A stretch of DNA of 64,000 nucleotides. Source: Erigeron canadensis (lineage: Eukaryota > Streptophyta > Magnoliopsida > Asterales > Asteraceae). Numbering within the stretch: position 1 is the stretch's first letter; each line of letters starts with the position of its first letter. Of the stretch, positions 1-10,330 are shown piece by piece. Where the stretch lies: assembly GCF_010389155.1 (NCBI RefSeq), contig NC_057761.1:9116501-9180500 (forward strand), read 5' to 3'. Position numbers and translations under genes: made by a program. The notes below the pieces were generated by a model. The model was not told the DNA's origin. It made no database searches and was given only the letters and a program-made list of their open reading frames with translations.

Positions 1-1198
1 TGAAGACTGCTTTCTTGAATGGTGCCCTCAAAGAAGAAGTTTACGTTGATCAACCAGAAGGTTTTGTTGATCCTCAAAGGCCAAACCATGTCTACAGATT
101 AGACAAGGCTCTCTACGGTATTAAGCAAGCACCCCGCACATGGTATGATTCCTTAACTACTTTCTTACTAAGAGGTAGCTTTACCAAAGGTACAATTGAT
201 CCTACCCTGTTCATTCGCAAACAAGGTAAGCATCTTCTTCTTGTCCAAATATATGTTGATGACATTATCTTTGGGTCGACCAGTCAAACATTTTGCCGAA
301 ACTTTTCATCTCTTATGGTTAATCATTTTGAAATGAGCATGATTGGGGAAATGAACTACTTTTTGGGTCTTTAAATCAAACAATTACCAAATGGTATTTT
401 TATATCACAAGGTAAATACATACATGACATGTTGAAAAAGTTTGATATGACTTCATGTTCTTCAATTTCTACCCCAATGGCTGCTCAAACAAACATAAGT
501 GCTGATAAAAATGGAAAACCTTTTGACCAAAAGAGATGTCAAAGTATGATTGGTCCGTTGTTGTATCTAACAACATCTCGCCCAGATGTAATGTTTGCAA
601 CATGTATGTGTGCTAGGTATCAAGCTGCTCCAACTGATTTACATTATCAAGCTATGAAACAAATCTTTCGTTATTTGAATGGTACACCCAATTTAGGTCT
701 CTGGTATCCTAGGGATACTGGATTCAATCTAACTGCTTATTCAGATGCAGATCATGCAGGTTGTAAGCTTGATCGCAAAAGTACTTCCGGTACTTTACAA
801 TTTTTAGGTGATAAAATTGTGAGTTGGTCTTCCAAGAAACAGAATTGTGTGTCACTATCAACGGCTGAAGCTGAATATGTGGTTGCGGCTAGTTGTTGTG
901 CTCAAGTTTTATGGATGAAGACACAACTAATTGTTTATGGTCTGAAATATGTCATATTCCTATCTATTGTGATTCTCAAAGTGCCATTGCTAATGCAGTC
1001 AACTTTGTAAACCACTCTCGATCAAAGCATATAGATGTTAGATATCATTTTCTCAAAGATCATATTAAGAAAGGTGATATCGAGCTCTACTTTGTGGGAA
1101 CTGACTATCAATTTGCAGATTTGTTCACAAAACCATTGGATGAAAAGAGGTTTAACTTTCTTACCTCCAAGCTTGGCATGTTAAATCTTGAACCTTGA
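1..1198 (+). pseudogene. Element A: Ty1/copia reverse transcriptase-RNase H, 3' part of pol
   Basis: This is the end of a copia-type polyprotein: the C-terminal half of reverse transcriptase and the whole RNase H region. Visible motifs are [17 protein letters not shown], the catalytic [24 protein letters not shown], the connection segment LYLTTSRPDVMFATC, and RNase H AYSDADHAGCKLDRKSTSG followed by STAEAEY. It ends in the usual copia C-terminus (KHIDVRYHFLKDHI, ADLFTKPL, LGMLNLEP, stop at 1196-1198). Two lesions are visible: an in-frame TAA at 372-374 right after YFLGL, and a frameshift near 930-950, after which the ORF continues in another frame from about 893. The 5' part lies outside the window. 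This looks like a dead copy; domain identity is very secure. Confidence 0.95.
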
Positions 1199-1320
1199 AT
1201 CATTTTTTAAGGAATTCTTGACACTCTCCAGAAAATCAAAATACAAAATTTGAAAAGATAAAATCAAATACAAAAATATAATTTTTTTTCCAAAAACAAA
1301 CAAAAATTTTATATTTCAAT

Positions 1321-1432
1321 GTGGCTTATACATACTCTGTGTATAACCCGTTCTTCATTGTTTTATTTATTTCAAAGTGGCTTGCATATACTATGTATGT
1401 AACCCGTTCTTCAAGGTTTTATTTATTTTCAA
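1321..1432 (+). repeat. Two 56-bp tandem units with an internal palindrome
   Basis: Units start at 1321 and 1377, a period of 56 bases. Each reads GTGGCTT, a short palindrome, then AACCCGTTCTTCA and a T-rich stretch. The palindrome differs but stays self-complementary: TTATACA/TGTATAA in the first, and TTGCATA/TATGTAA (one G-T pair) in the second. Five more units of the same family lie at 63025-63304. Confidence 0.85.
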
Positions 1433-1454
1433 ATGTTTATACATTCTAAGATCC

Positions 1455-1548
1455 TATTGTTATACATATACATTGATATAAGATAACAAGGAATCGAACG
1501 CCTTTGTGTACTTCCAAGTGGTCTTATATGAATATGTATGTGTAATAG
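1455..1548 (+). repeat. GAACGCC-core hairpin (A, copy 1)
   Basis: The core AATCGAACGCCTTTGTGTAC lies between two long imperfectly complementary arms of about 29 bases, with the inner arm pair ATATAAGA/TCTTATAT. A near copy with further arm changes lies at 63325-63420. Confidence 0.8.
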
Positions 1549-1577
1549 CAGTTAATTGTTTTCAAATAAAGTTTTTC

Positions 1578-1666
1578 GAACTCTCAATTGTTGATATGAG
1601 AAGAAAAGGATCGAACGCCTTTGTGTACTCCCTAGTTGTCTCATTTTGAACAATTGATTGAGTTAA
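1578..1666 (+). repeat. GAACGCC-core hairpin (A, copy 2)
   Basis: The core GGATCGAACGCCTTTGTG is flanked by arms of about 25 bases built on CTCAATTGTTGATATGAGA to the left and TCTCATTTTGAACAATTGAT to the right. The arm sequence is unrelated to that of the first copy, while the core is the same. Confidence 0.8.
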
Positions 1667-2578
1667 AGTTTGCTTAAATCTTTTAAATCACAACAAAGAT
1701 TTTACTCATTTTGAATTGTTTTTTGTGAAATATTTTAATGTTATACAATTTTTGCTGCACCTTTCTATGAAAAACATATTGATCTATTCTTGCATAGATT
1801 AAGGAGTAGTTTGTGATTTAATACACTTCCAACACTTCAAATGTGTTTAAAACATTTTAATCAACACATTTGATGATTTTCCAATGATTTACAATCAAAA
1901 GAAGTTCGGTGATTAGTTTGCACATGAGCGATTAGTTTTTTTTTAAAATTTTTTTTTTTTCACTCTATGAAATTCATCATCGCCGATGAGTTCTAACCCC
2001 AGAGTATTCATCTCTTTCATTAGCTTGTGAGGGTATTTTGAGAGATGATGTTTTTCGTGCAAATAGGATGGAGGGAGTAAAGTCGAAAAGTGAGAGATTA
2101 GGGTGATATGTTGAAAGAAAAGGGTTAAAAGAAATGATACCCTTCTCAAAATTCTCAAAATGCCGGGTAAAACACGTTTCTATCAGATGTCATTTGTTAA
2201 TATCTCGATATTGAAGAAGTCTTCATGGACCCAGTGAAGCGATGCACATCTTTACCTAACCACTCAAGTGTTTCTTAACAAATACTTGTTTCAATTCTCA
2301 CGGAGATTTTCACATTTCTATTGACTCTTCATTTGGAAGATGTTAATATTGAAAAACGGCGACACTCTGCTCCAGACCCCGACTTCATTTGATCACTTTG
2401 TGTCTAGAGCTATATTGATTGGTCATTAATTTGATCATTGTTCATTTATTTAGGACACATTCGAGTCATATCTTGCTAACATCTTTTCCAACATTGAAAG
2501 TAGGTCTCATAATTACATTTATGTGATTATTGAGTTAACAAGAAGTCTAATGTGACCTCGGTTTTTACCTAAAAAGTC

Positions 2579-2643
2579 TTTAAGGATAATAGATTGTGGT
2601 TATCGAACGCTTCGGTTGTACTAACCATGATTTATATCCTTTG
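2579..2643 (+). repeat. Divergent GAACGC hairpin (A, copy 3)
   Basis: Arms AAGGATAATAGATTGTGGTT and AACCATGATTTATATCCTTT are nearly perfect reverse complements around the core ATCGAACGCTTCGGTTGTAC. The core departs from the CCTTTGTG form, so this is a divergent family member. Confidence 0.75.
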
Positions 2644-3811
2644 AAGCAGTCTCGTGGTTGAAAAGCCGCAAGACCGAACTATGTTAGAGACTTGCTTTGT
2701 GCATATCTCAATGATACATAGGAAATCCAAAAATGTTATACATTTCTATCGGTCATTTCATTAATCCTTTCGATTTTTGAATATGTTAACGGATCATCCT
2801 TATCCGATTTCATTTCTCATCTCAAAAACACAAAAACACCACCACCATGCTATAACGTTTGTACCAACAACTTCAACCTTACATTTTAGTCATCTCTAGG
2901 ATTGTTTGGGTTGGGCTAATGGTTTGGGTTGATGTTTCGATGGTCGACATTTCTCCATGTACACAAAATCTAGCTTTGAATTGTGTTATTTCTTTTGACA
3001 TCTTAATCAATCAATGTTTGCATAATGACATTGGTTTCCGACATTTTCATCATGAGGGGGAGAAAATATCATGATTGATTTGGGAAGAAATAAGAATGAT
3101 TGATAATGATAGCAAGGAGAAAAGTTTGTGTTTGGTTGTTTCAAAAGGTTTAGGTTTGTCTTTCAAAGATAAGAATAAGACCGAAAATGAAAGGATCTTC
3201 ACTCAAGATGTTACAAAAGTTCAAAGATGCTCCAAAAAATGTGTATACTCATGAATTGAGGGGGAGCATGATTACTTCATAAAGGACTTATCCAAACTTC
3301 ATTCAAACGCTTACTCTCCAAAGTGTTCAAGTTGATGTGACATAGATTGATGCTTCAAAAAGTTGATAGATTGGTTAGAAGATTCAAGTCAAAGAAGTAA
3401 AGCTTCGAAGGAGTCTTCATCAACATACTTCATTCAAGATCTTCAAGTCATACAATAACACTTTTTCAAGAAGCTCCAACGCATACATCAAGGGGGGAGT
3501 ACATATTCATGAAACTTCATTCCAAGAAGTTGAATTTCACTCAAGAATCAAAGACAAGTTCATATCTTCCGCATTTCAAAAGACAACTCTGATTCATGAT
3601 TCAACAATCCTCAAAGATTCAAGACACACACACACATTCATTATTCTCTGTTCAAAAAGAACATTGAGAATCACCACATGATTTCCCCAAAGACAAAAGA
3701 GAAAGCTTTGAAGACTTGTTTCAATTCACCAATTGTCTTCACCACAGGGCTCATCAAATTCATTCCTACAAGACAACATAATACGTACTTCATTCATTAC
3801 AATATATCACT

Positions 3812-3821
3812 AAGGGGGAGA
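3812..3821 (+). other. Element A polypurine tract
   Basis: AAGGGGGAGA lies directly 5' of the TGTTAAAAATCC start of the 3' LTR. This is the expected position and composition of the plus-strand primer. Confidence 0.8.
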
Positions 3822-3822
3822 A

Positions 3823-3872
3823 TGTTAAAAATCCAAAAATAGTGATAAATTGTAATTTAGATTAGTGGACTT
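3823..3872 (+). repeat. Element A 3' LTR, first 50 bases only
   Basis: TGTTAAAAATCCAAAAATAG and the next 30 bases match the starts of the LTRs at 4067 and 61450 almost base for base. Homology stops near 3873, where a gag reading frame begins, so the rest of the LTR was lost or displaced by a rearrangement. Confidence 0.8.
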
Positions 3873-4066
3873 TCTAACACTATAAGGTTGTCAACTGTTC
3901 TGAACATGTATGAAACCTTCAATCAGCAAAAAGGAGAACCTCTCAATGATGTTTACATCAGATTTTGCAATATCATCAATGAAATGAGGAAAAATGATGT
4001 CAAAAGGACAAACATGGAGCTGAATATCAAGTTCATCAAGAATCTTGAAGAAGAGTGGCAAGTGTA
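3873..4066 (+). pseudogene. Copia gag fragment, N-terminal side of the split
   Basis: An open frame reads LSTVLNMYETFNQQKGEPLN, followed by a segment ending NLEEEWQVY. This is the UBN2-type capsid domain of Sirevirus gag proteins, which package the RNA in cytoplasmic particles. It has no start of its own. It is joined on the left to a truncated LTR and on the right to a full LTR (4067-4401), after which gag-like sequence resumes. It may belong to element B or be the 5' half of element C's gag, which restarts at 13728; I cannot decide which. Confidence 0.8.
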
Positions 4067-4401
4067 TGTCTTAGAAATTCAAAAATAGTGATAAATTATA
4101 ATTTAGATTAGTAGACTTTATTGTAGTTAAGTCATAGGTAAATGATTACTAAGGTTGAGGGGCTAAATGTGATAATTAGCATATGTGAGTATTTAGACTA
4201 TACATACCCCTAACTCCTTAGTAATCATAACCTTGATCACTCTCATAATTCTTGTAACCTTCACAACTCAATTAATTCCAATCAGCCACTTTCTTAACAC
4301 ACACACTTTCTCTCTAAAAAAATACACACTCACACCAAGAACACACATACTTCAAAACCACCATGATGATGTGAATTCGGTATAGAAATCATGTTATATC
4401 A
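4067..4401 (+). repeat. Solo-like LTR of the A/F family interrupting gag
   Basis: About 335 bp matching the LTR at 61450-61763: a start TGTCTTAGAAATTC (canonical TGTTAGAAATC), AAAAATAGTGATAAATTATA, a TATA-like ACTATACATACCCC near 4197, a CA-rich leader with CACACACTTTCTC, and an end near GTTATATCA. It lies between two gag segments with no internal element DNA, as a solo LTR left by LTR-LTR recombination would. The flanking 5-mers (GTGTA left, GTATG right) are not a clean target duplication, so the mechanism is inferred. Confidence 0.7.
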
Positions 4402-4807
4402 GTATGGAACTCAGCTGAACCAACCAGCAGACTTTGGAAACTTGACAGTTCATACTTTGTTTGAGAAACTAACATTGAACACTGATCAAGTTCTAAAGAC
4501 ACAAAAGATGAAAGAGGAAACTGTTCATTCTGATCCACTGGCTCTTGTTGTTGAGAAGGAGTCTTCTAGAGGTTCAAGAAAAAGCAGAATAGAACTTGAA
4601 ACTGATTCGGAGGTGAGTGATGTAAGTGATCCGGGACTAGATGAAAAGGATCTTGAGATGTATAAACAGTTGGCTAACTTCACCAAAGCTTTCAAGAAGA
4701 AATTCTTCAAAAAGAAACCTACCAACAATCAGCTTCGGTCTTACTCAGTTTCATCATATGCCAAGAATTCAAGTGTTCCTAAATTTGATTACAAACTGTT
4801 TGATTAA
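4402..4807 (+). pseudogene. Copia gag fragment, C-terminal side of the split
   Basis: The frame continues gag: VHTLFEKLTLNTDQVLKTQK, then a charged linker with ELETDSEVSDVSDPGLDEKD, then FTKAFKKKFFKKKPTNNQ and a stop after KFDYKLFD. The acidic stretch followed by a basic KKFFKK patch is typical of the linker before the zinc knuckle in Sirevirus gag. The CCHC knuckle itself, protease, integrase, RT and RNase H are all absent; the sequence passes straight into post-pol-type hairpin DNA, implying a large internal deletion. Confidence 0.75.
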
Positions 4808-5007
4808 ATGCATGTATGAACTGATCATGTTTGTTATGAGTTAAGTGATGTTTTGATGTATTGTTTGATGAACTTAGATGCATGTTTAGGCTGTATAAGT
4901 GTTGTTTATCACTTTAATCTGCTCTGTTTCTCATCAGATTAATATTTTTGGGTTGGTTTTGAAGGTTTGGGTAATTTCTGGAAAAATGCTTTGAAGTTGT
5001 TCGAAAT

Positions 5008-5570
5008 GCCGAAATTTTAGCTCGGCATACTTAACAAGTGTCAACGGTCATCTTTAAACCTTCATGATTTCTGGGCTTGTAATTATCCATCTTCAATAAA
5101 GGATGCCGAGATGTTTGCTCGGCAAACAAGTGTTTTCATAAATTTCTTTCAAGTGTTTTTCAACTATATACAGAGCTCTTTACTCAGCATACTTTAAAAG
5201 TGTTTAACCTAACCCTCAAACTTTCACAAGGAATAAATAACATGATCATGATTGCCAATTACCGAGGTGTTTGCTCGGCAAACCTTTGATTTCTCACAAC
5301 CCATTCAAAGGATTTTAAATGAATGCAGAGCTTTGAACTCGACAACTTCCAGTTTTAATGACAATTTTCTTTAAGTACCAAAGTTCTCATTTGCAGAGCA
5401 TTTTGCTCGGCAAATCAATATAAATCTTTTTCAATATACCTTATTTGCAGAACTTTGTACTTGAATTACTTAATTTTCTTTAAATAATTCTCATGTTTTT
5501 CTTGAATAAAGAGCATTTTGCTCGACAAAACATTTTCCTTTTATACTATCTGTCGAGCAGTAGGCTCGGC
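5008..5570 (+). repeat. GCCGAG/CTCGGC hairpin array
   Basis: About eight degenerate units recur every 60-150 bases. The clearest are 5008-5026, 5105-5123 (GCCGAGATGTTTGCTCGGC, a 6-bp stem with a 7-base loop) and 5261-5279. Weaker units lie near 5325, 5395, 5450, 5509 and 5551-5570. Units are followed by AAAC or ATAC. Confidence 0.75.
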
Positions 5571-5667
5571 AAACACCTCATTTTGTCAAATTTGCTTTAT
5601 TGTCAAAAATTCTTCTCTATGTCTTTATAAATGTGAATGTGATATATGTGGTTCCATTTATAGTTTT

Positions 5668-5850
5668 CATGAGTATTAGGATAAGAAGCAAGGTATTGAA
5701 CGCCTTTGTATACTACCTTTGTTATCTTATCATTAAATACTTATGTGATTTTATAAATTGTAATGATTTCTTATATATATTAGGATGAGAAGCAAGGTAT
5801 TGAACGCCTTTGTGTACTACCGTTGTTGTCTCATACTTAATATATGTACG
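5668..5850 (+). repeat. Two GAACGCC-core hairpins of element B
   Basis: Hairpin 1 (5668-5747) has inner arms GGATAAGA and TCTTATC and outer arms GAGTATT and AAATACTTATG. Hairpin 2 (5770-5850) has inner arms GATGAGA and TCTCATAC and outer arms TATATATTA and TTAATATATG. Both share the core GTATTGAACGCCTTTGT. Arms change between the two while pairing is kept. Confidence 0.8.
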
Positions 5851-5990
5851 AAACATTGTGTTTGTTAAAATAATGTGTCTAATTTGTTATAATGTGTATA
5901 TTTCTTTGTGTGATGTCTAAAGTTGCTTTTCTGGTCAAAATTTTGGTCAATTTGGTTTTATTTCAGGTTCTTCTTAAAAATCATAAAAAG

Positions 5991-8442
5991 ATGTCTATAT
6001 TTGAAGAAGGTTCCTCTATGAAGATGGAAGCTAATCAAGCTTTGTACATCCCATTTGCATCAAAAATCCCAATCATCACTAAAATTCTGAATCACCATCC
6101 ACTAAATATAGCTCTCACTAATGGAGCTATAGTTCTAGAAAGTCTTTGACTTATGGGAATCTATTGTGTACACAAAGGCTGACAAAAGAAAGTAGTCCGA
6201 AGACTACTTCCAATATACATTGGAATCTGAAGGAAAGTACTATCTATGCAACTTTAATCTGGAACAGTTCCGATGCATCTTAGTGTTTCCTGAACAAGAA
6301 GAGTATGAAGAACTGCCATCTGTTGAAGAAATACTGGCTGTAGTTCACGCCCTTGGATATGAAGGGGAATTGGGATCTTTGAGAGATTTTAAGAGGATGA
6401 ATGTTGCTACTCTCTGGCACACCATGTATAATGTTTTAAAAACATGCTTGATGCACTCCCAGAAAGGGATTGATGCAATGACAAAACATTCATTGTCATT
6501 ATATTATTCAGTCAACCTCAATGTAGAGTGTGACTATGCCAAGATTATTTGGGAGAAGATGGCACAAGTGGTTAAAGCCAAAGACAAGCAAGACAAGAAA
6601 TACATCCCATACATCAGATTTTTCACATTACTGATTGAAGATGTTCTTGATTCAACCGATGTAATTCCCAAATTAGATGACTCTTTCAAATGTGTCATTG
6701 CGATGTATAAGTCTAATCTCAAAGGCACAGGCAGTGAGCTTGCAAAACCTTTTCCAATTCCACCATTTTTGCTAAATCTTGTACCGGCTAACAGTCCTCA
6801 TCTTAGGACATATAGATAGTGGTTAGACACAGTTTTGGGGTCTGAAAGCCGACATACTCCTACCCCAACTGTGCATAGGTCGCCAAGTGAGGGTCCTAGG
6901 ATAACTAAAAGAAAAAGAGGGGATAGAGGAGAGGGGACTGTTGAGCAACCGAGGAGGAAACTTAAAAGAGTATCATTTGAAACTCCTATCACACCAACTA
7001 TCTCTTCTTATTAAACAACACCACCACCATCACAATCAACACCATCAATTCCTACAACACCTTCTACACCACTTCCTTCTATTTCTTCTCCGATTCAACC
7101 AATTCTTTCTCCACCAAAGTTATCCACAATTCTTGAAACCACATCAAACATTCCTGCTCCCATTCTTGGGAGAAGATTAAAAATGAAAGCTAGAAGGATT
7201 AAATCTAAATCCGGTTTGTTAAAACTTACAAAGAAGAAGCACAAAAAGAGACACTTTGCTTCATCTTCAAGCTTGCAGATAAATGAGTCACGTACACTTG
7301 ATGTTGATCAATCTTTTGGTACCTTGACAGATTTTGATGAAGATCATATCACACAAACCATAGCAAGTGTGATATCAGATGTTAATTCTGAGGAACAAGG
7401 CACTGGAGATGAGGTTGTGCCGGAGGTACAAGGAAGGAATAAGGGAGGGGAAGAAAATACAAGAGAGGTTGAGAGGTCCGGGCTAGGACAAGGGCAAAAA
7501 GAAAATGTTAGCCCTCCAATAGATGAAACCAATGAGTCTAGCTGGGATGACAACCCTAGGGTAGCAGTCGAGAGCTCTGCACTCTTGCATGCACAAACAT
7601 CTCCTAACCATTCTGGCTCCTCACAACAGGAGTTAGTCTCAAAAAGGCAAGGGAAACAACTATGCTCACCACACTTTCCTCATTCGGAGGATGAGAGTGT
7701 TGAAATAAGAGAGGACCAGCCCCACCTCTCGCCTTCATTTCGTGTACAAGAGTCTAGTTCTCCTAGGGACACGGACCTGCAAGCTCAGTTTAGTACTGAT
7801 GCCGGGACAAGCGGAGAGGGACCTACTTTGTGTGACCCTCTAGGACAGCTTGGAAGTCCTGCCTTAGCTAACATCATGCCAGCTTTAGCCGCAGGCAATA
7901 GTTCTCACAACGAGACTGAGAGACAGTATGAATGCCAAGGTGACACTGCTGTTTCTCAGGATCAACCTGAGACTGTATTAACGGGCATTCTCAGTGACCC
8001 CGGTATTGTGAGTGGTGTTACCCAACAACAAGTCCCGGACAGTGATTTATCACAGTCTAGGACACACCTTGATTCTGGTTGTGAAGCCATTGAATCTGAA
8101 ACTACTGGTGAGGGTTTACCCCAAGGATCTGCAAGAAATCCTGAAACAGCTTCGGCTGGTTTAGGTCACACCACCAGTATGCCAACAACCTCCGGGTTGG
8201 TTCCACCATCTGTACAAACACCAACACCACTTCAAACAACAACAACACCCCAACAAACATCATCAAACTCAAAACAACAAGGCAAAGACAACACATGCAA
8301 CCATTTACTAAATATCTTGAGGGCTGAAGGTGAAATCATAAATATGATGGATAGGGGGTGTCGAATGCTCTGGATTTTAGGGAAAGAGAACTAGAGCATG
8401 CAAGTCAAGTTGAAGCTATGAAAGAGCAAGTACAATCTTAGA
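5991..8442 (+). pseudogene. Element B downstream accessory ORF, 5' part
   Basis: This is the 5' two-thirds of a long accessory protein in the position of the Sirevirus envelope-like ORF. The likely start is ATG at 5991. An N-terminal module (HHPLNIALTNGAIVL ... LWESIVYTKAD ... CNFNLEQFRCILVFP) and a second module (ALGYEGELGSL ... LWHTMYNVLKTCLM ... MTKHSLSLYYSVNLN ... IPYIRFFTLLIEDVL) align by eye with the E1 protein at 50086-51000. A low-complexity Ser/Thr/Pro/Gln-rich region follows (7183-8394), then a predicted coil (RERELEHASQVEAMKEQV). Lesions are a frameshift near 6130, stops at 6817-6819 and near 7014, and a frameshift near 8350. I see no signal peptide or membrane span, so envelope function is not supported. 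The ORF is split by insertion G and resumes at 11528. Confidence 0.7.
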
Positions 8443-8694
8443 AGGCTTGATGAGCGGGAAGTTTAAACTAAATTTTCCTAACAAGTTTTAAATTTATTTA
8501 TTACAAGGTTAACTTCTTTACCACACTCACTCTTGGACAGTGAACCCGATCGTTTATAGTATAGCAAATCGGTAAGACCAGGATCGTTCTCAGGGACTAT
8601 GTTCTAAGAATGTAGCTATGTGTAATTCTAAGATTGTTGGGTTTTTGTCACTACTTAATTAACTAAAACTAGAAGAAGTTTCCAACCGCTTGGT

Positions 8695-10330
8695 CTAGAA
8701 GAAGGTGTTATCCTGTTCTTCAATCTCCTTCTTGACTTCTAAGCTTTCAATCCTCGGAACCTGCCAATTATTTTCAGGTAAAAATGTAAAATCAAGATAG
8801 GGTTTAAAAGACTTACCTAAATTAGTGAATATAGTATTTACTTTGTCTCGAGTTGGTGGGATTATAGACTCCCCCACACTTAGAGTGTTGGGTGGTCTAA
8901 ACTTGAAAAGTGAGAAAATCTCACTTTGGACATCCAATGCCTCAGAATCAATGACTTATCAATACTTCACTCCTAACTCCAAAGGTTCCACCCGTCGCTT
9001 TTTGCTCACCGTTGAGATATCCAAGTACTCACCGTTGAGGAAAGTAGCAAATGCTTCCTCTTTTTGCTCGATAGACTATCTTGTACTCGAATGTCGGGTG
9101 TAACTTTCTTCATAGTCGACACAATCTGAATTCCCATGGTTGAGGTAATCACTACTTCTTCATCCCATATGACTTCAAGCTCGTCTTCCCATTCGGCTTC
9201 ATCCCAAATGACTTCACCTTCTTCCTTCATTTCCACATCAACACGGTCACTCTTGTTTTCCTTCCTCGACTCGTGCAGTTCCGGATGTGGTAAGTCATAG
9301 TCATCTCGCCTTGGGGTTGAATCTTCTTTCTCCATCTCAGCTTCTTCTTCAATCCTCTCTTCCTCTTCTTCAAGTGCTTCGTTGTTTGTTGGGGATTCTT
9401 CACCCGTTGCATCATTTCCGTAAATCCCTACAAAATCATAAAAAGAAGAGAACTCTCGTCTCATAAGTTTGACTGGATTCCGGCACTTTCCTTCGCTCGA
9501 TTCAGCCTCAAGTAGATTGATCTCTCGATTATAAGTGTGTTGGGCTTCATCGGCGTTCAATGGCGGAGCAAAAGACGAGTTTTCGCATGAACTGGAGCTG
9601 CCAGCGGGGCTACCAGTGGCGCTGGTTCTTCAGAAGCAGTTTCTGATATGTCAAATTCTTCAGTTCCTTCTTCGTTTGACTCCCGTAAGACCTGCATTTC
9701 TCCATCTGTTGACGAAACGATATACACATCAACAAGCTTCATTTTGTTTGGTTCCGGATGTGGTGCTTTACTTTAATTCAACTCCGCTTGCTTCGGGATT
9801 GCATGCTCATGTTTCATCTTGACTCCTTGAATGATCGTCGCCTCTTCGGTGCTTGAAGTACCCTCATCTTGATTGATTTTGCATTTGGTAGCGATTTGGA
9901 CTCCGTTGGCACCTTGAAAATGAGCTAAATATGAAGTTTCGCGAAAATCTGAGCTGCTGTTTGGGCTGCCAACGGGGCTGGAAGTCTTCCAGCGGCGCTG
10001 GCCTGAAGGACCAGCGACGCTGGATGCTCCAGAATGTTGTTAGATTCTTTGTTTTTGCTTGTTTCGCCTTGCTCTTGCTCCTTGTTAACCGGGACTGCAA
10101 CAATGATTGAGGAAATGTTCTCCACATCAGCTAGATGAATCTTGCTTTGTTCCGGATGTGGTGCTTCATAACCTTCTCCATCTTCGGGGAATGACTGAGA
10201 AACTTGTGTTTCCTTTTCTTCAGAGACCTCCTCAATATGTCGTCGTCTCTCCTCAAACCATCTTTCCAAAGCCTCTTCCAAGAAAGCATAAGCTTCTTCT
10301 GATGTATACTCGCGGAATAATTAAAACGAT
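8695..10330 (-). pseudogene. Antisense acidic ORF remnants inside G
   Basis: On the minus strand several adjoining open stretches (about 10330-9925, 9742-9557, 9560-9006 and 8937-8695) read like one decayed protein. They are rich in Glu/Asp, with repeated PHPE-containing motifs (YEAPHPEQSK, YDLPHPELHESRKENK) and a C-terminal piece with VGESIIPPTRDKVNTIFTNL and KSFKPYLDFTFLPENNW. I do not recognise the family. Long LTRs of some plant gypsy elements carry antisense ORFs, which is why I list it, but it is broken by stops and frameshifts and could be accidental in part. Confidence 0.4.

Larger units (their letters stand above)
1199..3811 (+). other. Element A: long non-coding post-pol tail
   Basis: About 2.6 kb separate the end of pol from the 3' LTR, and no convincing protein is seen on either strand. 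Short ORFs near 1943-2158 (minus) and 2859-3074 (plus) look like chance. The tail instead holds structured repeats (two 56-bp units, three hairpins, listed separately) and several purine-rich GGGGGAG tracts near 3057, 3260, 3486 and 3814. Its first 800 bases match 63000-63970 at the far end of the window. In better-preserved Sireviruses this is where the envelope-like ORF lies; A either lost it or never had it. Confidence 0.75.
4808..5990 (+). other. Element B: non-coding hairpin-rich spacer
   Basis: No coding potential is evident. The spacer holds a GCCGAG/CTCGGC hairpin array and two GAACGCC-core hairpins (listed separately) and leads into the accessory ORF. The order matches the pol-to-accessory spacer of element C, so I read it as the post-pol spacer of an element whose pol was deleted. 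Confidence 0.6.

Noticed and set aside
1943..2158. Minus-strand 71-codon open frame in the A tail
   Set aside because: Lies in a low-complexity region homologous to non-coding DNA at 63900-64000; no conserved frame.
2859..3074. Plus-strand 71-codon open frame as a possible envelope remnant
   Set aside because: No similarity to the B, C or E1 accessory modules and no consistent hydrophobic segment.
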